Part shown: in pieces, positions 10,956-27,552 of the stretch | How the letters are laid out: the number at the start of each line of letters is the position of its first letter | Position numbering within the stretch: position 1 is the stretch's first letter | Assembly (NCBI GenBank): GCA_949358305.1 | Contig: OX442315.1 | Location: forward strand, 20,858,427-20,922,426 | Length of the DNA: 64,000 nucleotides | From: Strigamia acuminata | Lineage: Eukaryota; Arthropoda; Chilopoda; Geophilomorpha; Linotaeniidae | Direction: 5' to 3' | Position numbers and translations under genes: made by a program | Notes under the pieces: generated by a model | Database searches by the model: none | Told to the model about the DNA's origin: nothing | Seen by the model: only the letters and a program-made list of their open reading frames with translations

Positions 10956-12385
10956 ATGCCACTTGTATTTGAGTTGTGCCCGGGTCGCAAAATAGGAGGA
11001 GGCCATGCTTGTTTCATAATTGCGGAAATTGGCCAGAATCATCAAGGAGATGTGAAAATTGCGAAAGAAATGACGAAAAAAGCTAAGGTTAGACGAAATA
11101 AATTGGCAGAATTAATAAAATTAAGAAAACTGAATTTCTATCAATTATTTTTCATACAGGAATGTGGTGCAGATTGCGTTAAGTTCCAAAAAAGCAATTT
11201 GCAACAAAAATTTAATCTGGCCGCCTTAGAACGCCCTTACAAAAGTCCACATTCGTTCGGAACGACATACGGTGAACACAAAAAAAAACTAGAACTTAGT
11301 GAACAAGATTATATTGAATTAAAAACCTATGCAGACGAAATAGGAATCGTATTCGCCGCATCAGGAATGGATGAGGTGAAATGGCATTAATGAATTTTTG
11401 CTATTTATTACAAATTTTCTTTTTCTTTTTTTTTATTTCCAGACTTCGGTAGATTTTTTAGACAATTTAAATGTGCCATTTTTTAAGGTTGGCTCAGGCG
11501 ATACAAATAATTTTCCTTATTTAATCCATTCGGCTCAAAAACAAAAACCCCTGATTATATCATCAGGTGTGTAAGAAATTAAAAATCAAAATATATATCT
11601 AACATTTACAATTATTCTCGTTCAGGAATGCAAACCATGAACACGATGAAACAAGTCTATTCTCTAATCAAGCCAATTAACAATAATATTTGTTTCCTTC
11701 AATGTACGAGTTGTTATCCGACGTTACCCGCCGACGTTCATCTCAGAATCATCCAAGTAGCTGAGCAATTTTACTATTTTATTATTTACAACATTTTGAC
11801 CAATTTTTACAGACCTATCAAAAAGAATTTCCCGACATTCCCATTGGTTATTCAGGCCATGAAACTGGAACAGCGATCAGTTTAGCAGCGGTTGCACTGG
11901 GCGCTAAAGTATTGCACCGAATAATTACTTAGTATCTTTTAATCCTAAGATTGATCTCAACGCAGGTTCTAGAGCGGCATTTTACACTAGATAAAACTTG
12001 GAAAGGTAGTGACCATCAAGCTTCTTTGGAGCCTGCCGAATTCGCACAGCTAGTGAATCAAGTTCGAATAGTTGAACTAGCACTCGGCAGTCCGGAAAAA
12101 CATTTGCTAGCTTGTGAAGTACCCTGCTATGAAAAAGTAACAACTATTCAAACATCGAATTGTTATGTACCGAGTGTGTTGACATTTCTCATTTTTCAGT
12201 TAGGGAAAACTGTTGTTGCAGTACGTGATTTATCCAAGGGTCAGGTTCTAACCCAAGAAATGTTACGAATCAAAGTTGCTGAACCGAAAGGCTGGAAAGC
12301 GGAGAAAATTCATGAGATAATTGGCCGAACTTTGATTCGAGACATTGCATGTGACAATAGCATTCAATCTCAAGATATTTTGTAA
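10956..12385 (+). CDS. NANS: N-acetylneuraminate (sialic acid) synthase
   Basis: Role: condenses ManNAc-6-phosphate (or ManNAc) with phosphoenolpyruvate to give sialic acid 9-phosphate, in the cytosol. Seen: seven exons (10956-11087, 11160-11375, 11443-11566, 11626-11756, 11813-11908, 11966-12136, 12200-12385) join in frame to 351 residues, close to the 359 of human NANS. The NeuB-type TIM barrel shows IIAEIGQNHQGDVKIAKEM, ECGADCVKFQKS, FKVGSGDTNNFP, ISSGMQTMNTMKQV, CTSCYP, IGYSGHETG and LERHFTLDKTWKGSDH. The C-terminal SAF/antifreeze-like domain shows LGKTVVAVRDLSKGQVLT and KVAEPKGW. Substrate-binding histidine and lysine motifs (HQG, KFQ, SGHETG) are present, so the enzyme looks functional. 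Its presence means the organism has at least part of a sialic acid pathway, as insects do. The start is supported by the splice acceptor immediately before ATG. Confidence 0.96.
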
Positions 12386-12659
12386 ATTTCATTCATTATT
12401 TATTCATGTTTTTTAATGACGAATTTCTGATTTTTATTCTTCCACGCATTAAATAAATTCTCCAGAAATTGTGTATTGATATAAGAATTTAATAACGTAC
12501 AGAAATGAAATAAATATTAAATCGGTATTTAGACATTTTAAAATCACAATACATTATTACTTTAAGTATTTTGCACACAAAAAGTACATAAAAGAATCTT
12601 ATATTATGGAAATATGAATAAAATCTCGTACTATGTAGCATTTTATACAATGGCACAAC

Positions 12660-15775
<3,116 letters not shown>

Positions 15776-15941
15776 GGTGTGAAGATTCACATCAGCATCA
15801 ACGAAAATATCAGCACCATCTTCTCCAACGTAACCGCAACCGGTCACGAACGTTTTTAGACGATTGCAGCGCTGCTATCGGCGCAAATTGACATCACTAG
15901 CCATTGCATTCATTCTAAGCACCTTGATTCAAACTTTGGCA
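15776..15941. promoter_or_regulatory. Compact bidirectional promoter of FHIP2 and FNTA
   Basis: Only 166 bp separate the two opposing start codons. No TATA box was seen. The FNTA reading frame is open upstream to 15864, but homology begins at the ATG at 15942, so the upstream codons are taken as 5' UTR. Confidence 0.5.
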
Positions 15942-17588
15942 ATGGCTGATAGCAGTTCAGATGAAGGTGGTTTCAGTGAACAAGCTTGGGATTTTTATCG
16001 AGACCGAACCGATTGGAAAGATGTTACACCAATTCCCCAAAACGACGGCCCAAATGCAGTCGTTTTGATATCTTATTCTGATAAGTGTGAGTATAATAAC
16101 CCCACATGTGCTAGCATGTATATTTGAATATTTTATTCTTATAATTTATTTCTTCTTTTTGTTTAGTTCGAGATGTCTATGATTACTTCCGAGCGATTCT
16201 CCAAAGAAATGAAATGAGCGAACGAGCATTCAGTTTAACAACGGATGCTGCCTCATTAAATCCAGCCAACTATACTGTTTGGTTTGTAATTGACAATTAT
16301 TATTCTTAATTAAAATATTGATTATTTTCTGTTTTTTGTTAGGTATTATAGACGGTTGTTGTTAAAGGAGTTAAATAAAAATATATATGACGAATTAAAA
16401 TATATCGAAGAAGTAATTGAAGATCATCCGAAAAATTATCAAGTTTGGTTAGTTTGCGTAATAAATACGATGCGGAAACAACTTTTAATGCTTTATAATG
16501 TGATTTTAAAGGCATCATCGTCGTGTTTTAGTCGAATGGTTGCAGGACCCACATCAGGAACTTGGTTTGACGAAAAAGATCTTATCTTCCGATGCGAAAA
16601 ATTATCACGCCTGGCAACATCGGTATAAAAATGAAATTTTTATTGTTATTTTTTGCTAGTATGAATCATTTTTTTTTTTTGTTAAAGGCAATGGACAATA
16701 CGAGAATTTGACATTTGGGAAGGCGAATTAGATTTTATAGAAAGTTTATTAGTTGAAGACGTTCGAAATAATTCGGCTTGGAATCAACGGTACTTTGTTA
16801 TAAATAATACGGTAAAGTATACCGGAGATGTCGTCCAACGGGAATTAAAGTAATGCTGAAATTGGATATTCGAAATTTTGATTACTAATTTCAATTTTTT
16901 TCTATTTTTCAGTTATACATTTCAACAGATTTTAAAAGCAATCAATAACGAAAGCTCTTGGAATTATTTAAAAGGGTAATTAATTTAAATAAGTAAAAAA
17001 AAAAATTACTTTGAAGTTTTAATGTATTTTTTTGTTTGGTTTTGTTTTTTAGAATCTTAATGATGCAGGATTCTTTGAATATAAAAGAAGTTGTTGATTT
17101 TGTCATGGACTTGTATGATAACAAAAAAAATCGTTCACCTTATTTATTGTCCTTCATGGTTGATTTATACGAAGACCAACTGCAAAAGCAACCTTCCGAT
17201 TCACCTATTATTCTTCATAAAGCGCTACAAGTAATTAAATACCAACAATTTGTCTCAATCTCGAATTCAATTTTACTTGGCCAGTCTTGAATGAGAACAT
17301 AAATCATCAAGAGAGACAAAAAAAATCAATTAAAAGCAAATTAAAACTATAATTTGGCCATTGGCAGTAAATTCACAATTCGAGTATTGTAAAAATTGAA
17401 ACCTCGACTTAAAATAATTCAATCTTTTACTCTCCTAGCTGTGTAATCAGCTCGCATCTGAAACTGACACCATCCGCAAAGAATTTTGGAATTTTATGGC
17501 CAGATCTTTAGCAGAGAAATTCAGTTCAGGAGTCAATCGAGGCGAACTACAAGGAGATTGTTTCAGAGAAGCAAATTCGGAATCGTGA
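15942..17588 (+). CDS. FNTA: Protein farnesyltransferase / geranylgeranyltransferase I alpha subunit
   Basis: Role: the shared alpha subunit of the two CaaX prenyltransferases, which attach farnesyl or geranylgeranyl groups to Ras/Rho-type proteins in the cytosol. Seen: [111 protein letters not shown] and [17 protein letters not shown], stop TGA at 17586-17588. The repeated W-containing motifs (YTVW, YQVW, YHAW, SAWN, SSWN) are the PFTA helical-hairpin repeats typical of this subunit. The catalytic-site lysine region (YFRAIL) is present. Introns are short; exon joins follow vertebrate FNTA. Start chosen at 15942 by homology. Confidence 0.95.
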
Positions 17589-18014
17589 AGAAAATAGTTT
17601 ATCAAATCAAAATTGAGGGGGAAAAAATTTTAAAAAAAAGTTTATAATAATTAAATGAATTAAATATACAGTTTTAAAATTTGCCAATAAATAAGAAATG
17701 TTTCACAAATATCATATTTTTTTTTTTCTTAAATTAAATTACAAAAATTACAAAAATCAAATAGAGAATGAAAGTTTTCCTACACTTCTGTCACTTTTGC
17801 ACATAAATAATATCACGTGTATGAATAAATGGCACTGGTTTTGGAATTGAAAACAATCGTTCTTGTTTTTAATTGTAATCAATCCAATATAAAAACAACT
17901 CGACACGAATTTGTAATCCATGCTTACATTGTTCGTATATAATAATAATAATAATTAATAATTAATATAAAGAAAGAAAAATAGTAACGATCACAGTCAG
18001 TAAAATTAAATAAG
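17589..18014. other. 3' intergenic region between convergent FNTA and LZTS
   Basis: AT-rich sequence with an AATAAA-like signal for FNTA (near 17687) and (AAT)n simple sequence at about 17940-17965. No coding segment seen. Confidence 0.6.
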
Positions 18015-19691
18015 TCAACAATGACTTTCGTTGCTCATAACCAATTTCATATCACGTCCCTCAAGTTCAATGGACAAGTGTTCTATTTCAGTTTCAAGGC
18101 CGCGATTACGCTGAAACATTTGAAGATAATTAAGTTGCAACTGTTTTTGATAACGAATCACTTTCTCTTTCTCTTCCAGCCACTGCATTCTCTCGTCCTC
18201 GAATATTTCTCTCTGACTCTTCACTTCCAATTTACACTCGCACAAAGCACTTCGCAAATGTCCAATCTCGTCGTTCAAACTGTCAATTACACACGAATTT
18301 TTGGCATCTTCGTCTTGGAAACTGCTCAACGATTTCTCAAACCTATTCTCGTACTGTAGATCAGCTACCCGTTCACGGAGCTCCGTGGTCTCAGTCTCCT
18401 TCTTCTCAATTTCTGATTTCAATTGTCTGAGTTGGGCTTTGAGCGCCAATAAATCGCTCGTTCGTGTCGATTGATCCACGTGCGACTCTTTCAACTGCGA
18501 TTTTAGCAACGCGATTTCTCCCGTCTTTTGACACATGGCCCACTCGGTTTCCTCCAATTGGCTTCGTACGACTTCCAACTCGGTACGCAACGAATCCATT
18601 TGTTGCTCAACCGTTTCCTTGTCGCGCTTCAACTCGTCTCGTTCCTGCTTCAGTTTTCGCTTCTCTTGCTGCAACTGCGAATCAATAATATTGTCAAAAA
18701 ACAAAATCGTATCGAACTAAATAGTAAATACAATACCTGATAGGTTTGCATGAGCACTTTTTGCTGCGCGGCCTTGAGCTGAGACTCGTATTGCGCCTTC
18801 AGCTTCTTAATCTCCCTCTGCCATCCGTGTTCCTTCTCTTCGTACACCTTGAAAATCACCTGCTCGTTATGCTCCATTGTTTCGCGTAGATAATTAATCT
18901 CCGAATCCTTCTCCCTCAGCATGGCCTCTAGCTCCGCAACTCCACTGTCACTAGGCGACGGCGTTTGAGTAAAATCGTCCAAATGCAACGCTCCACGTCC
19001 ACCGATGTTCACCGATGAAGAGTACGAGATTGGCGTCTCCAGATTTCGTTTAAAATTCTCCCCGTTCGTCGAATACGTCACGGATCGATTGTCATTATCA
19101 ACAGAAGTCTGCGATCCATTGTACAAAGTAAATAAATTCCTTAGCTGTTCAAATTCGGACGACTGCGAACTACTAACGTGGCTTGGTGTCCGAACAGTGT
19201 TCTGTTGATGTCGCGGAATGACCGGCTTGAAAGCGATTGGTCGAATGACAACTTTTCCCTACAAAAATAAAAATAAACATAAAAATAAACATCCAAGACT
19301 CAAACGGATACGGTGCATGTACAAGATAAATACAGTTTCAAATTACAAAGATTGTAAATGACAGGAAGTGCAAATTACATACGCCCTCGTACCCACTTAT
19401 GCATTTCGTAATTACCTTTCCTAACACTCCACTGAGTGGCGTAATTTTGGGCGGTGGGTGCTGCCGAACATCTTCATAAATATGTGTCTCGTCCCAACAC
19501 GAATTGTGAGTACTGTCTCCGCTGCTTCCGCCTTGATTGCTATTCAAATTCTGTCCGCTGCCCGCACTGCCGACTCCACTGGATGACGGAGGTGAATAAA
19601 TAGTATCGCGAACCATTGTCAGCATGTCACTCGCGGGTGAGTCAAATAACAAATCTTCACAGCCATCAACTCTGCGAGACATTGTCAACAT
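18015..19691 (-). CDS. LZTS: LZTS-family (FEZ1 domain) coiled-coil protein
   Basis: Seen: three coding exons, 19416-19691, 18737-19258 and 18015-18674, joining in frame to 485 residues. The N-terminal third is Ser/Gly/Pro-rich and disordered (YSPPSSSGVGSAGSG). The C-terminal two thirds are a long coiled coil with the family signature EINYLRETMEHNEQVIFKVY followed by EEKEHGWQREIKKLKA, MQTYQLQQEKRKLKQE, GEIALLKSQLKESH and LLALKAQLRQLKSEIEKKE. These match vertebrate LZTS1-3 and N4BP3. Known: LZTS proteins act in postsynaptic/cytoskeletal scaffolding, cell-cycle control and Wnt signalling. An acceptor (TTTCCAG) lies just before TTG-ATG at 19691, so the 5' UTR is spliced and the promoter is further upstream. 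Predicted cytosolic, no membrane segment. Confidence 0.88.
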
Positions 19692-22600
19692 CAACTGGAA
19701 AGAAAAAGAAAAAAACAAAAGAAGATATAATTATCCTGCTTACAAAAGATTATTATTATTATTTTTTAAATTAACGACCTGGAAGAAGGAAAAATAAATA
19801 AAAGAATGAGAAATTATATTTGCAGGCGTTATAGCCATGTTTGCTAACGCTCACATTGATCCAAATCTAAAAATTTAGACATTTATAGCTCGTAACGTCT
19901 ACTTTATTAACTCGCAAATCCTGCACTTTTTTTGTTTATAGCAAGGGTTATATCAGATTGAAACAGGTCAGGTTGAGTTGAAAGTTGCGTCGCAAGAATT
20001 TGTCAGGTAAAAGTGCATTATGCAAAACAAGTAGGAGCAGGAGAGCGAAGAAAAAAAAATTACAAATTGCACTCTACACATTCCAAACAATCTGCTATCA
20101 GAATCCCACACACAAGAAAGTTGGAGAATAAAAAGTTGATAGACGCGAGTCATGACCTCACCTCGTGCCAACCGATACTAGGTGGATGGATGGATGGTCG
20201 GATTCGTTTGGACCACTGTTTACACCGAGTGCAACGGAACCTGAGCAAATGTGTCAAATTCAACCAACAAAAAACAATAGTAAACATAAAACAAACCTTC
20301 GCCTATCACTTATCGATGACTGTTTGAGTTAATCAAATGAACTTATTTCAAAATTATCAACGAACGAAACCTGTTGACAAACTTAGTCAACAAAAGCTCG
20401 ATCTCAACCGATAAATTCGGTTTAATTAGACGGCCTTGTATCGGCCTTGTGCGGGATATCTATCTCCCATAGGGGATGGGGAATGGGGGAAATTTCAAAT
20501 TCGATATTAGCGGAAAGACGTGCGCATTCTTGTGCATTTCCTGTGCAATTACATAGGCATGAAAACAAAACAAATAATGAACAAGTGTAGACGTGTAGCA
20601 GACCACTAATGACAAGTCAAGTAGAGAGAAAAAAAGAAGAGAAAAGAAAAGAAAAGAAATGTTTAGAGTGGTGAAAGTGATCTGCTTTGACACGCCATTT
20701 CCTGTCCACTTTTCTTGTTCAGTTTGGTTGGGAGGGGTTCCTTTTCCCTTCTCCCCTTCCTAGCGGGGGGGCAAGTCGTCAAACTCACTGACTCATTTCT
20801 TTTTCACATGGGAAAGAAAAGAAAAAAATCTTTTAAGAACCGAATCCGCATTAAATAAATAAAAATTTCAAAAAAAAAAAAAAAAAAAAATCTAAGAGAG
20901 ATAATCTGTCATTTAACAAATAGCAATTCATTCATCATTTCTTACAGGACAATTTGTTAAGAAAATAATAGCAAGAGCGCGAGTGACACCGAGTATGACA
21001 CGCTGACCCACTCACCTGACCAAGACGCCATTAAATGAAACCGAGCAGCCCTACCACTCACTTAAATGATGTAATGAAATGAAAAGACGTTTACCGAGAC
21101 ATTCTCGCGGGGTCCCTGACCTCAATCTATCAGCAATTCCTTTTTCATGATTAAATTATCTTGCCAGCTGAGTTAATGGAAATCCCAAGTTCAAATTCCT
21201 TTTGGATTATCTGGAGAAAAATGCGGAATCTTTAATAAAACACCACAACTTTCAAAATATCCTGCAACATCCCGCCGATGAAACGAATAAAAACCACTTT
21301 GAAAATAACTTCCTCGATTCATTATTTAAAACAAAAAAAAACAAAAGGAAAAAAAAATAAACAACGAAGAATGAGAAAGGAAGAAAAAAAATGAACCTCA
21401 ATTACAATAAATTTTATCTGTCACGGTGATCAACGTCTAATTTCTTTGTCAGAAGAGGAGAAAAAAATATAAAAGGCGGAGTTTTCTTGCTGCCATTCAA
21501 GGTTATGAGGGGTTCAACCGAGCGAAAATCCACGTCAATGGTTGGTTGCCCAAGTAAACGCAGCCACGTGCCCCCTCGCCAGGTGCGCACCATAACACCA
21601 ACACCTGGTGCACCTCATCTCCTACCTTAATTCAATACTCCCGTTCGTTCTACGGTTTAATTCCTGTTCACATCCGGGAAGAAGAAGAAAAAAAAATTAA
21701 AAATAAATAAATGTGTTTATACAACTAACTAGGTCTAAGCAAAGGACGACTGCCATCTGTTGCAGGACCAGCCAAGCAATTATTTTGAAATTAATCTGTT
21801 GTGCGCAGGTGTCGAACAAATCATCCCAAATTCGAAATTTTTTCTTATTTCATTTTTTTTTCCTATAATTTTTTTAATGGGGCAGATGGTGGTAGTGTTG
21901 TGTCCCGTGTCAAAATAGATGATTGAAGACGAGTTCTGCCCCCAACTGAATGGACGGCATTGAAAAGGGGGCAGGCAAGTCGGTTGGTAGTCGGCCAAGC
22001 TGAAACACACGCTCGACTTGTTGAAACAAGTCATGAAAAGGACAGCAAGAAAGATGAATGGACTTTTTGCCTTGCACAAGATCCTGTATTCAATAATTCC
22101 TCTTATTATAGGTCGAAAAAATAAAAGAACACGATGCTGAGCATTTCCTGTGCTATACGGGGACAAATATTATTTTTAGCTTTTCGTTTGTTTATTCGTC
22201 ACTCTTAGATTTATATTCGTTCGTGGGAGGACATTCCACTTGCTCTATCTCAATCTACACACTCCAACTCGTCATCGTGCAATTTCCAGTCCACTAATCG
22301 CACTTAAAACTCAAATTGATGACTTTTTTTTCCCTCCCTCATGTTTAAAAAAAATATATATAAATGTATTTAATCAACAATGAAGAAAGAAAAGAAAAAA
22401 ATGATGTCATAAGAAAAGAGTCGATAAAAAGGAAGTCGTTGAAACATTTCATTTAATTTCCTTCGAGTAACAAACGTTCATTTGAGCAATATTGAGCAAG
22501 TGCAGAGACCTCGATAATTTTCTTGTTTGCCTTGACACAAAAGAAAATCAAAAAGAAAGAAAGAAAGAGCAAAAATATATTTGTGGAGATTAGTAATAAT

Positions 22601-25600
22601 ACGGAGCTTTGCGTTTATTCGCTTTAATTTTGATTTTTGTAAATGAAAAGGGCGAGTGAGGTGTCTATTTGCGAATGAGTGGCCCTTGGCAACAGTTGGT
22701 GCAGAAAGCGACGCGTGGGCGACCAGTTTCAACAGGTGCAGTCAATAGCCCCTGTTCGTGCACCCCTCGTCGCAGCTAGATAAGCTCCTGTTGGGAATAC
22801 TCACATATGGCGTCAGTCTCGTCTCCAATTTCCCCCCTTGTTTCCTCCCGTTTGCTGAAAATAGGTCAAAATCATAGGAAAAATATTTGCCAAGTCCCTT
22901 AACATGGACCTATATTTTGGTAATCTAAAAGGGAAGAGCGATAAACGTCACAAATCAATCTTAGATGCAGATAGAGATCTGTTTCGTGCGATTCAGCCAG
23001 CGGGTCATCGGCATGCGCCGAATACAAACCGACAATGTGAGCCGCGCCCAAACCGAAACGGTCAAAGTGTATGAGTAAAAACACATAAAACACGATCTAA
23101 ACTAATAAAATGTCTACCTCTAGTGTTTACTTTTCTCTTTTACCTTCCCTCGCCTTATCAATGCTTTATTGATCCTCATTCGGTCTCGGGAGATTAGAAT
23201 CGCTTAAAGGTTAATACAATTCAACAACTAAGATAAGAAATAAGACTAAACAAAGCCAAGTAAATATCAGATCACGTGTATACACTTGAGTGCACAAACT
23301 TAATTATCTAAATTCACAATTCCGAAGATTATACAGGAGAAAGAAAAAAAAAACGTTTTTCTAAAAAAAAAATATTAATAACAAGTAACAACAATAAGAA
23401 TCAAGTGTTACAATTGCTATTTCACATGTTTATTACTACAATTCAAAGAAAATGACCTCCAAACTCCCACACTTAAAATAATTCCAGATTTTAAAACGAC
23501 CTTTTCTCGTTTGTGTAATGTAAACTTTACCCACAAGCACCGTAATTTTCACATTAACTCAATTACATTTATTTTTGGCTTACGAATTTCAATAATCCGA
23601 AATATAATGAATAATCTCGTTTGACTGAATTAATAACGGCTTTTACAACACAGTGACAGATTCATGTTCATGTGGGGCAAATCGCGCATGCTAACAAGTT
23701 CGGTGATCGCCTCTAGATTTACGACGTGAAACGGGAACCGTGGTCATCGTGGTCACTGGGAGGAGTTGTGAGATGACGGTAGTTGCGTGTGCGGGTGTAA
23801 TTGCTTTCCCACCCCTGTTCGATTAATGGAATTTCGCTGAGAATTCTTGCAACCACACCCGTGCATTTCCAAAACGAAAGGGGCGGAAAGGATCTAGTTC
23901 TCAAAGAAAAGATAGAGGGGGGTGGGCAATCATTTCAAGTTCGAACTTCTAATTCTACCCTCCTCTCAATTGCCCCTACGAATCACCAGGATCTTGACAA
24001 CCAACTGTGGGAAATGCACAGTAGCCACCCTGAGAGAGAAAGCGAGTGAGTAAGAGAACCACGACTGGCCTTTTTACTTCGGGCTGTTTTTAGTGAAAGA
24101 AAGAGGGAAAAAACGAAAGGAAAAGAGAAAAAAAAGGAGGAAAAAAGTCCACTTTGGAGTGGAAAAAAACTTCGAGTCAAGTTAAGTGAGGTTCAATTAA
24201 TTTTGAAAGATTACACTGGGTAAATAAATGGTTTATCTTACCTTTTAGCGTAACTATAGGACGTTGACCAACAAGTCATGACTCGTTAAGACATGTTAAA
24301 TGGAATCATCGTAATGTTTTTTTCGTCTTTGGATTAAATCTCCGGTTAAATCCAATTAGTCAAAGTGTGGTCGTGTTCTGGTTTGAATAAAATTTCGTCT
24401 GAGCCGTCTTCTTTTTCCTCTTTTAGCCGCCTTGTTTGCAAGCAAAGAACCAAGTCCAACTGGTTTCTCGTCTCGCTAGTCACACTACAAGAGAGGCAAG
24501 TGTGGATTAACCAACACGCACAGTTCACTGCGACGTCGAGGGGCGCCAGGTAGAACCGGCGAGGCGTCTACCAGCTGATTTAAGCAAATTATATTTTCTC
24601 GAGTGATAAGATAGATGTATAAAAACTTTTTTTTTTTATTTTTGAACCAAACAAATACATTACCATATCACCAAATTTTTTATTTTTTTATTTTTATTTT
24701 TATTTTTAAATTTTTTATTTATTTTTTTGGATTAAAAATTGAAAAACGTTGTTAAGTCTCGTTAGAATGCGACAAATGTTCATCCTGGTTATAAAAAAAA
24801 AATATGATGAAAAAGCATTTACATTAAAACTTTTATTACATTGGATAAGGATAAACGCGGATGGACGAGGACGAAATGCCATGCCATTGCATAGCATTGC
24901 ATTCAGGAAGCGTGTGGTGCTTTTCTTGTTTCCTCACCTGTCCTGCACCAAGGCCGCCGCCCCCTATACATGCTTATGGCCTGTAATGTCCCCACATAAA
25001 ATAGTTTTTGAGGAAGAAACCGAGACCGAGCAACTCGGAGCCGCAGCATGATTTTGAACTTGACATTTAGTCACGATTAAAATACTAGTTAGACTAGGAA
25101 AACAATGGTTTTGAAAGAGAAAAAAAATATTAAGTTTCCACACAAACTAAAGCAAATGAAAAATGATAGAGTTGGCTGTGGACAAACGTATAATTGATGG
25201 GTCAAAGGTGAGCCGTAAAAACATATTATTTGCTGGTTTCAAATGTAGTGAGAGGTGTTATGTTTACGAGCTAATGCATGAACTTTCTCATCTATAGAAA
25301 TTTATTTTTATCTCTTTCGTTTACTAATCGATAACAAGTAAATAAAATTTTATCAGAAAACAAAACGCGAAACACAATGGACTTTTCTTGCCACTTCTCT
25401 GAATAAAACAAGGACAATTACTTTTTTCCACGTAACGGTCGAATGTGGTCTAGTTTTATGCAAATACAATGACTATGAAAATGTTCGCTGAGTGTTGTCA
25501 AGAAAAGAAATGGCCTCCCTGGGCGAAAAGAATAGAAACTATAAAAGAATAAAGTGTCCCGCTCAAGCGAAATGAGGTCAAAATCGTGACTTTCTTCAGA

Positions 25601-27552
25601 TGAAATATATTTCTTTAACTAATAGATTCAACAAACCTCCGATTATCTTATTTTAACCTAATTTAACAACGAGTTTGTTATTTTTTCGATTGTGCCCACA
25701 TTTGGGCCTCTTTTGGAGCCTTACCCTGGACACATCAGTGGCGCCGTCAACTGGGACGACATGCAGAGATTTTTACTGCCTTTCAATTCACTGACCACAG
25801 GTGACGATGTAATGGCGACATCGAGCCACTAAGTCGGCCTTATAAACCCAAGCCGCGCCAAGGATTGTCATGGTGGTCCATCAAAGGTGTGTCAAAGGGC
25901 ATCGCCGCATCATCACACACTATGCAGATGCTCATCGCGCAATGACAGTGACCGATGGTGTTCTGTGATGGAAAGTATTCATCATGGAGAGTCACCAAAG
26001 CTCATCGGTCATTGTTGGTCATATTCCGCTGCTGGGGAAAGTTACTCGACATATATATCTAGTTTAGGGGTTGTCAGCTTTCGTTTTTGTAATGTGGGAC
26101 GGTGGAAAGAGAAAGAGTGGGGCCACGTAACTAAAAAAGTTTGACTTTTTGTACAACAAGTTTAATTTCTCACATGGAAACTTCAGTTTATTTCGTAAAA
26201 GTTCGATTTTTATTCAAGAAAGTTCAATTTTTATTCATAAAAGTTTGACTTTTTGTACAACAAGTTTAATTTCTCACATGGAAACTTCAGTTTATTTCGT
26301 AAAAGTTCAATTTTTATTCAAGAAAGTTCAATTTTTATTCAAGAAAGTTCAATTTTTATTCATAAAAGTTTGACTTTTATTCACAAAAGTTCGATTTTTA
26401 TTCATAAAAGTTCATTTTTATACGTAAAACTTCATTTTTCTACATAAAAGTCAATTTTTATATGTAAAAGTTCATTTTTCTACATAAAAGTCCATTTTTC
26501 TACACAAAAAGTACAATTTTTGATACATAAAAAGTTCAAAAAAAATTTTTTTTTCAAAGTTCTGCATTAACAAATTCTTAGTTATTAATGTTTTGACGTG
26601 ACTGTGGTAACCATTGTGCATAACTGTCTTTGGTAATTATCTGGAGGTTGATGAAACTATTAGAGCGTACGAAAGAAAAAACAATTTAAAACGCAGAAAC
26701 TGGTAAAAATTATGATCTTATTTGAAAAAAAAAAAATTAAACGTAATAGAAAATTGCATTATTCCAAAAAAAGAAAAAGAAAGAAACAAAAAAGTATAAA
26801 ATTAATGTATCCTGGAACAAAATGGCAATTTTCCATGAAAGACGTCACTCAAATTCAAATAAATCATAATTAAACAAATTCCTGTGACTAACATTAATGA
26901 GCATTTGTAATTTCCTTAATCTTTCTTTCACTACCTGGCAAATGAAGATCCTTAACCCAGTCGGCCACTTTATAATCCAAGTGGATAAAATTGATAGCCC
27001 ACTCACTTTAAAGAGCTAAGGTCATTAGCTTAACATTGATTTAAAACTGCACAAACCTGCCTCCTGTAGTCTTGTAATTTATGGCAAAAGATTTACAAGA
27101 ATAATCCAAGGCAGGAATGTTTTTTCCATCTTACTAAAAACCTTAATATAAATTTTATTTTTCTAAATATTTTTTAAATCCACTTGAACAAAATAAAATT
27201 AATTTTCATTTTTAATTCGGTGGGAATAACCAAAATTAGTATACCGTATTTACTCGCACTCGAATTGTAGACGCCCTCAAGTAATCATCGAGGACAACTC
27301 GTGCGTATTATTTCATTAATTTCAACATTTTAAAGTTTTTTCTTGTCGTTCTACGTTTCTACACATTGTTCGTGCTACGTTTGTTTCAAAACACATATAA
27401 CACGAATGAAAAACGGTACGCTGTGTATTTACTGTATTTACTGTATTTACTACTATATAGAGCCACATTGGCACCAGATAGCGCTAGCAAGCAGCAAGCT
27501 TCGACAAAGGGAAATAGAAAGGCTGGAATAGTCAAGTGTAGTGCCAGACAAA
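19692..27552. other. 7.9-kb gene-free region upstream of LZTS and UBOX5
   Basis: No coding exon could be supported. Because the LZTS 5' UTR is spliced, non-coding first exons and enhancers probably lie here; minus-strand donor-like sites are seen at 20160-20162 (GAG/GTGAGG), 21014-21016 (CAG/GTGAGT) and 24240-24242 (AAG/GTAAGA). Other contents: a poly-A run (20873-20890), a group of E-boxes around 21565-21615 (CACGTG, CAGGTG, CACCTG), a TATAAAAGG on the plus strand near 21470, purine-rich simple tracts (20630-20660, 24090-24160), an AT-rich tract (24610-24730), and a minisatellite at 26.1-26.5 kb. The last 250 bp must hold the UBOX5 promoter. Confidence 0.6.
26136..26540. repeat. AT-rich minisatellite with about 21-bp units and a 104-bp higher-order duplication
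   Basis: The unit is roughly AAAAGTTCAATTTTTATTCA, repeated about 15 times with variation. A longer segment containing GTACAACAAGTTTAATTTC and CACATGGAAACTTCAG occurs twice, 104 bp apart (26136 and 26240). Units degrade toward 26540. The frames open across it are a by-product of the repeat and are not genes. Confidence 0.85.

Noticed and set aside
20873-20890. Poly-A tract as a retroposon tail
   Set aside because: No adjoining element body or target-site duplication was recognisable.
25887-26144. 85-codon plus-strand frame before the minisatellite
   Set aside because: Composition is mixed with many His/Ser/Cys, no domain, and no acceptor/donor support.
26149-26447. Open frames rich in KSSIFIQE repeats
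   Set aside because: Translation of a minisatellite; no splice or homology support.
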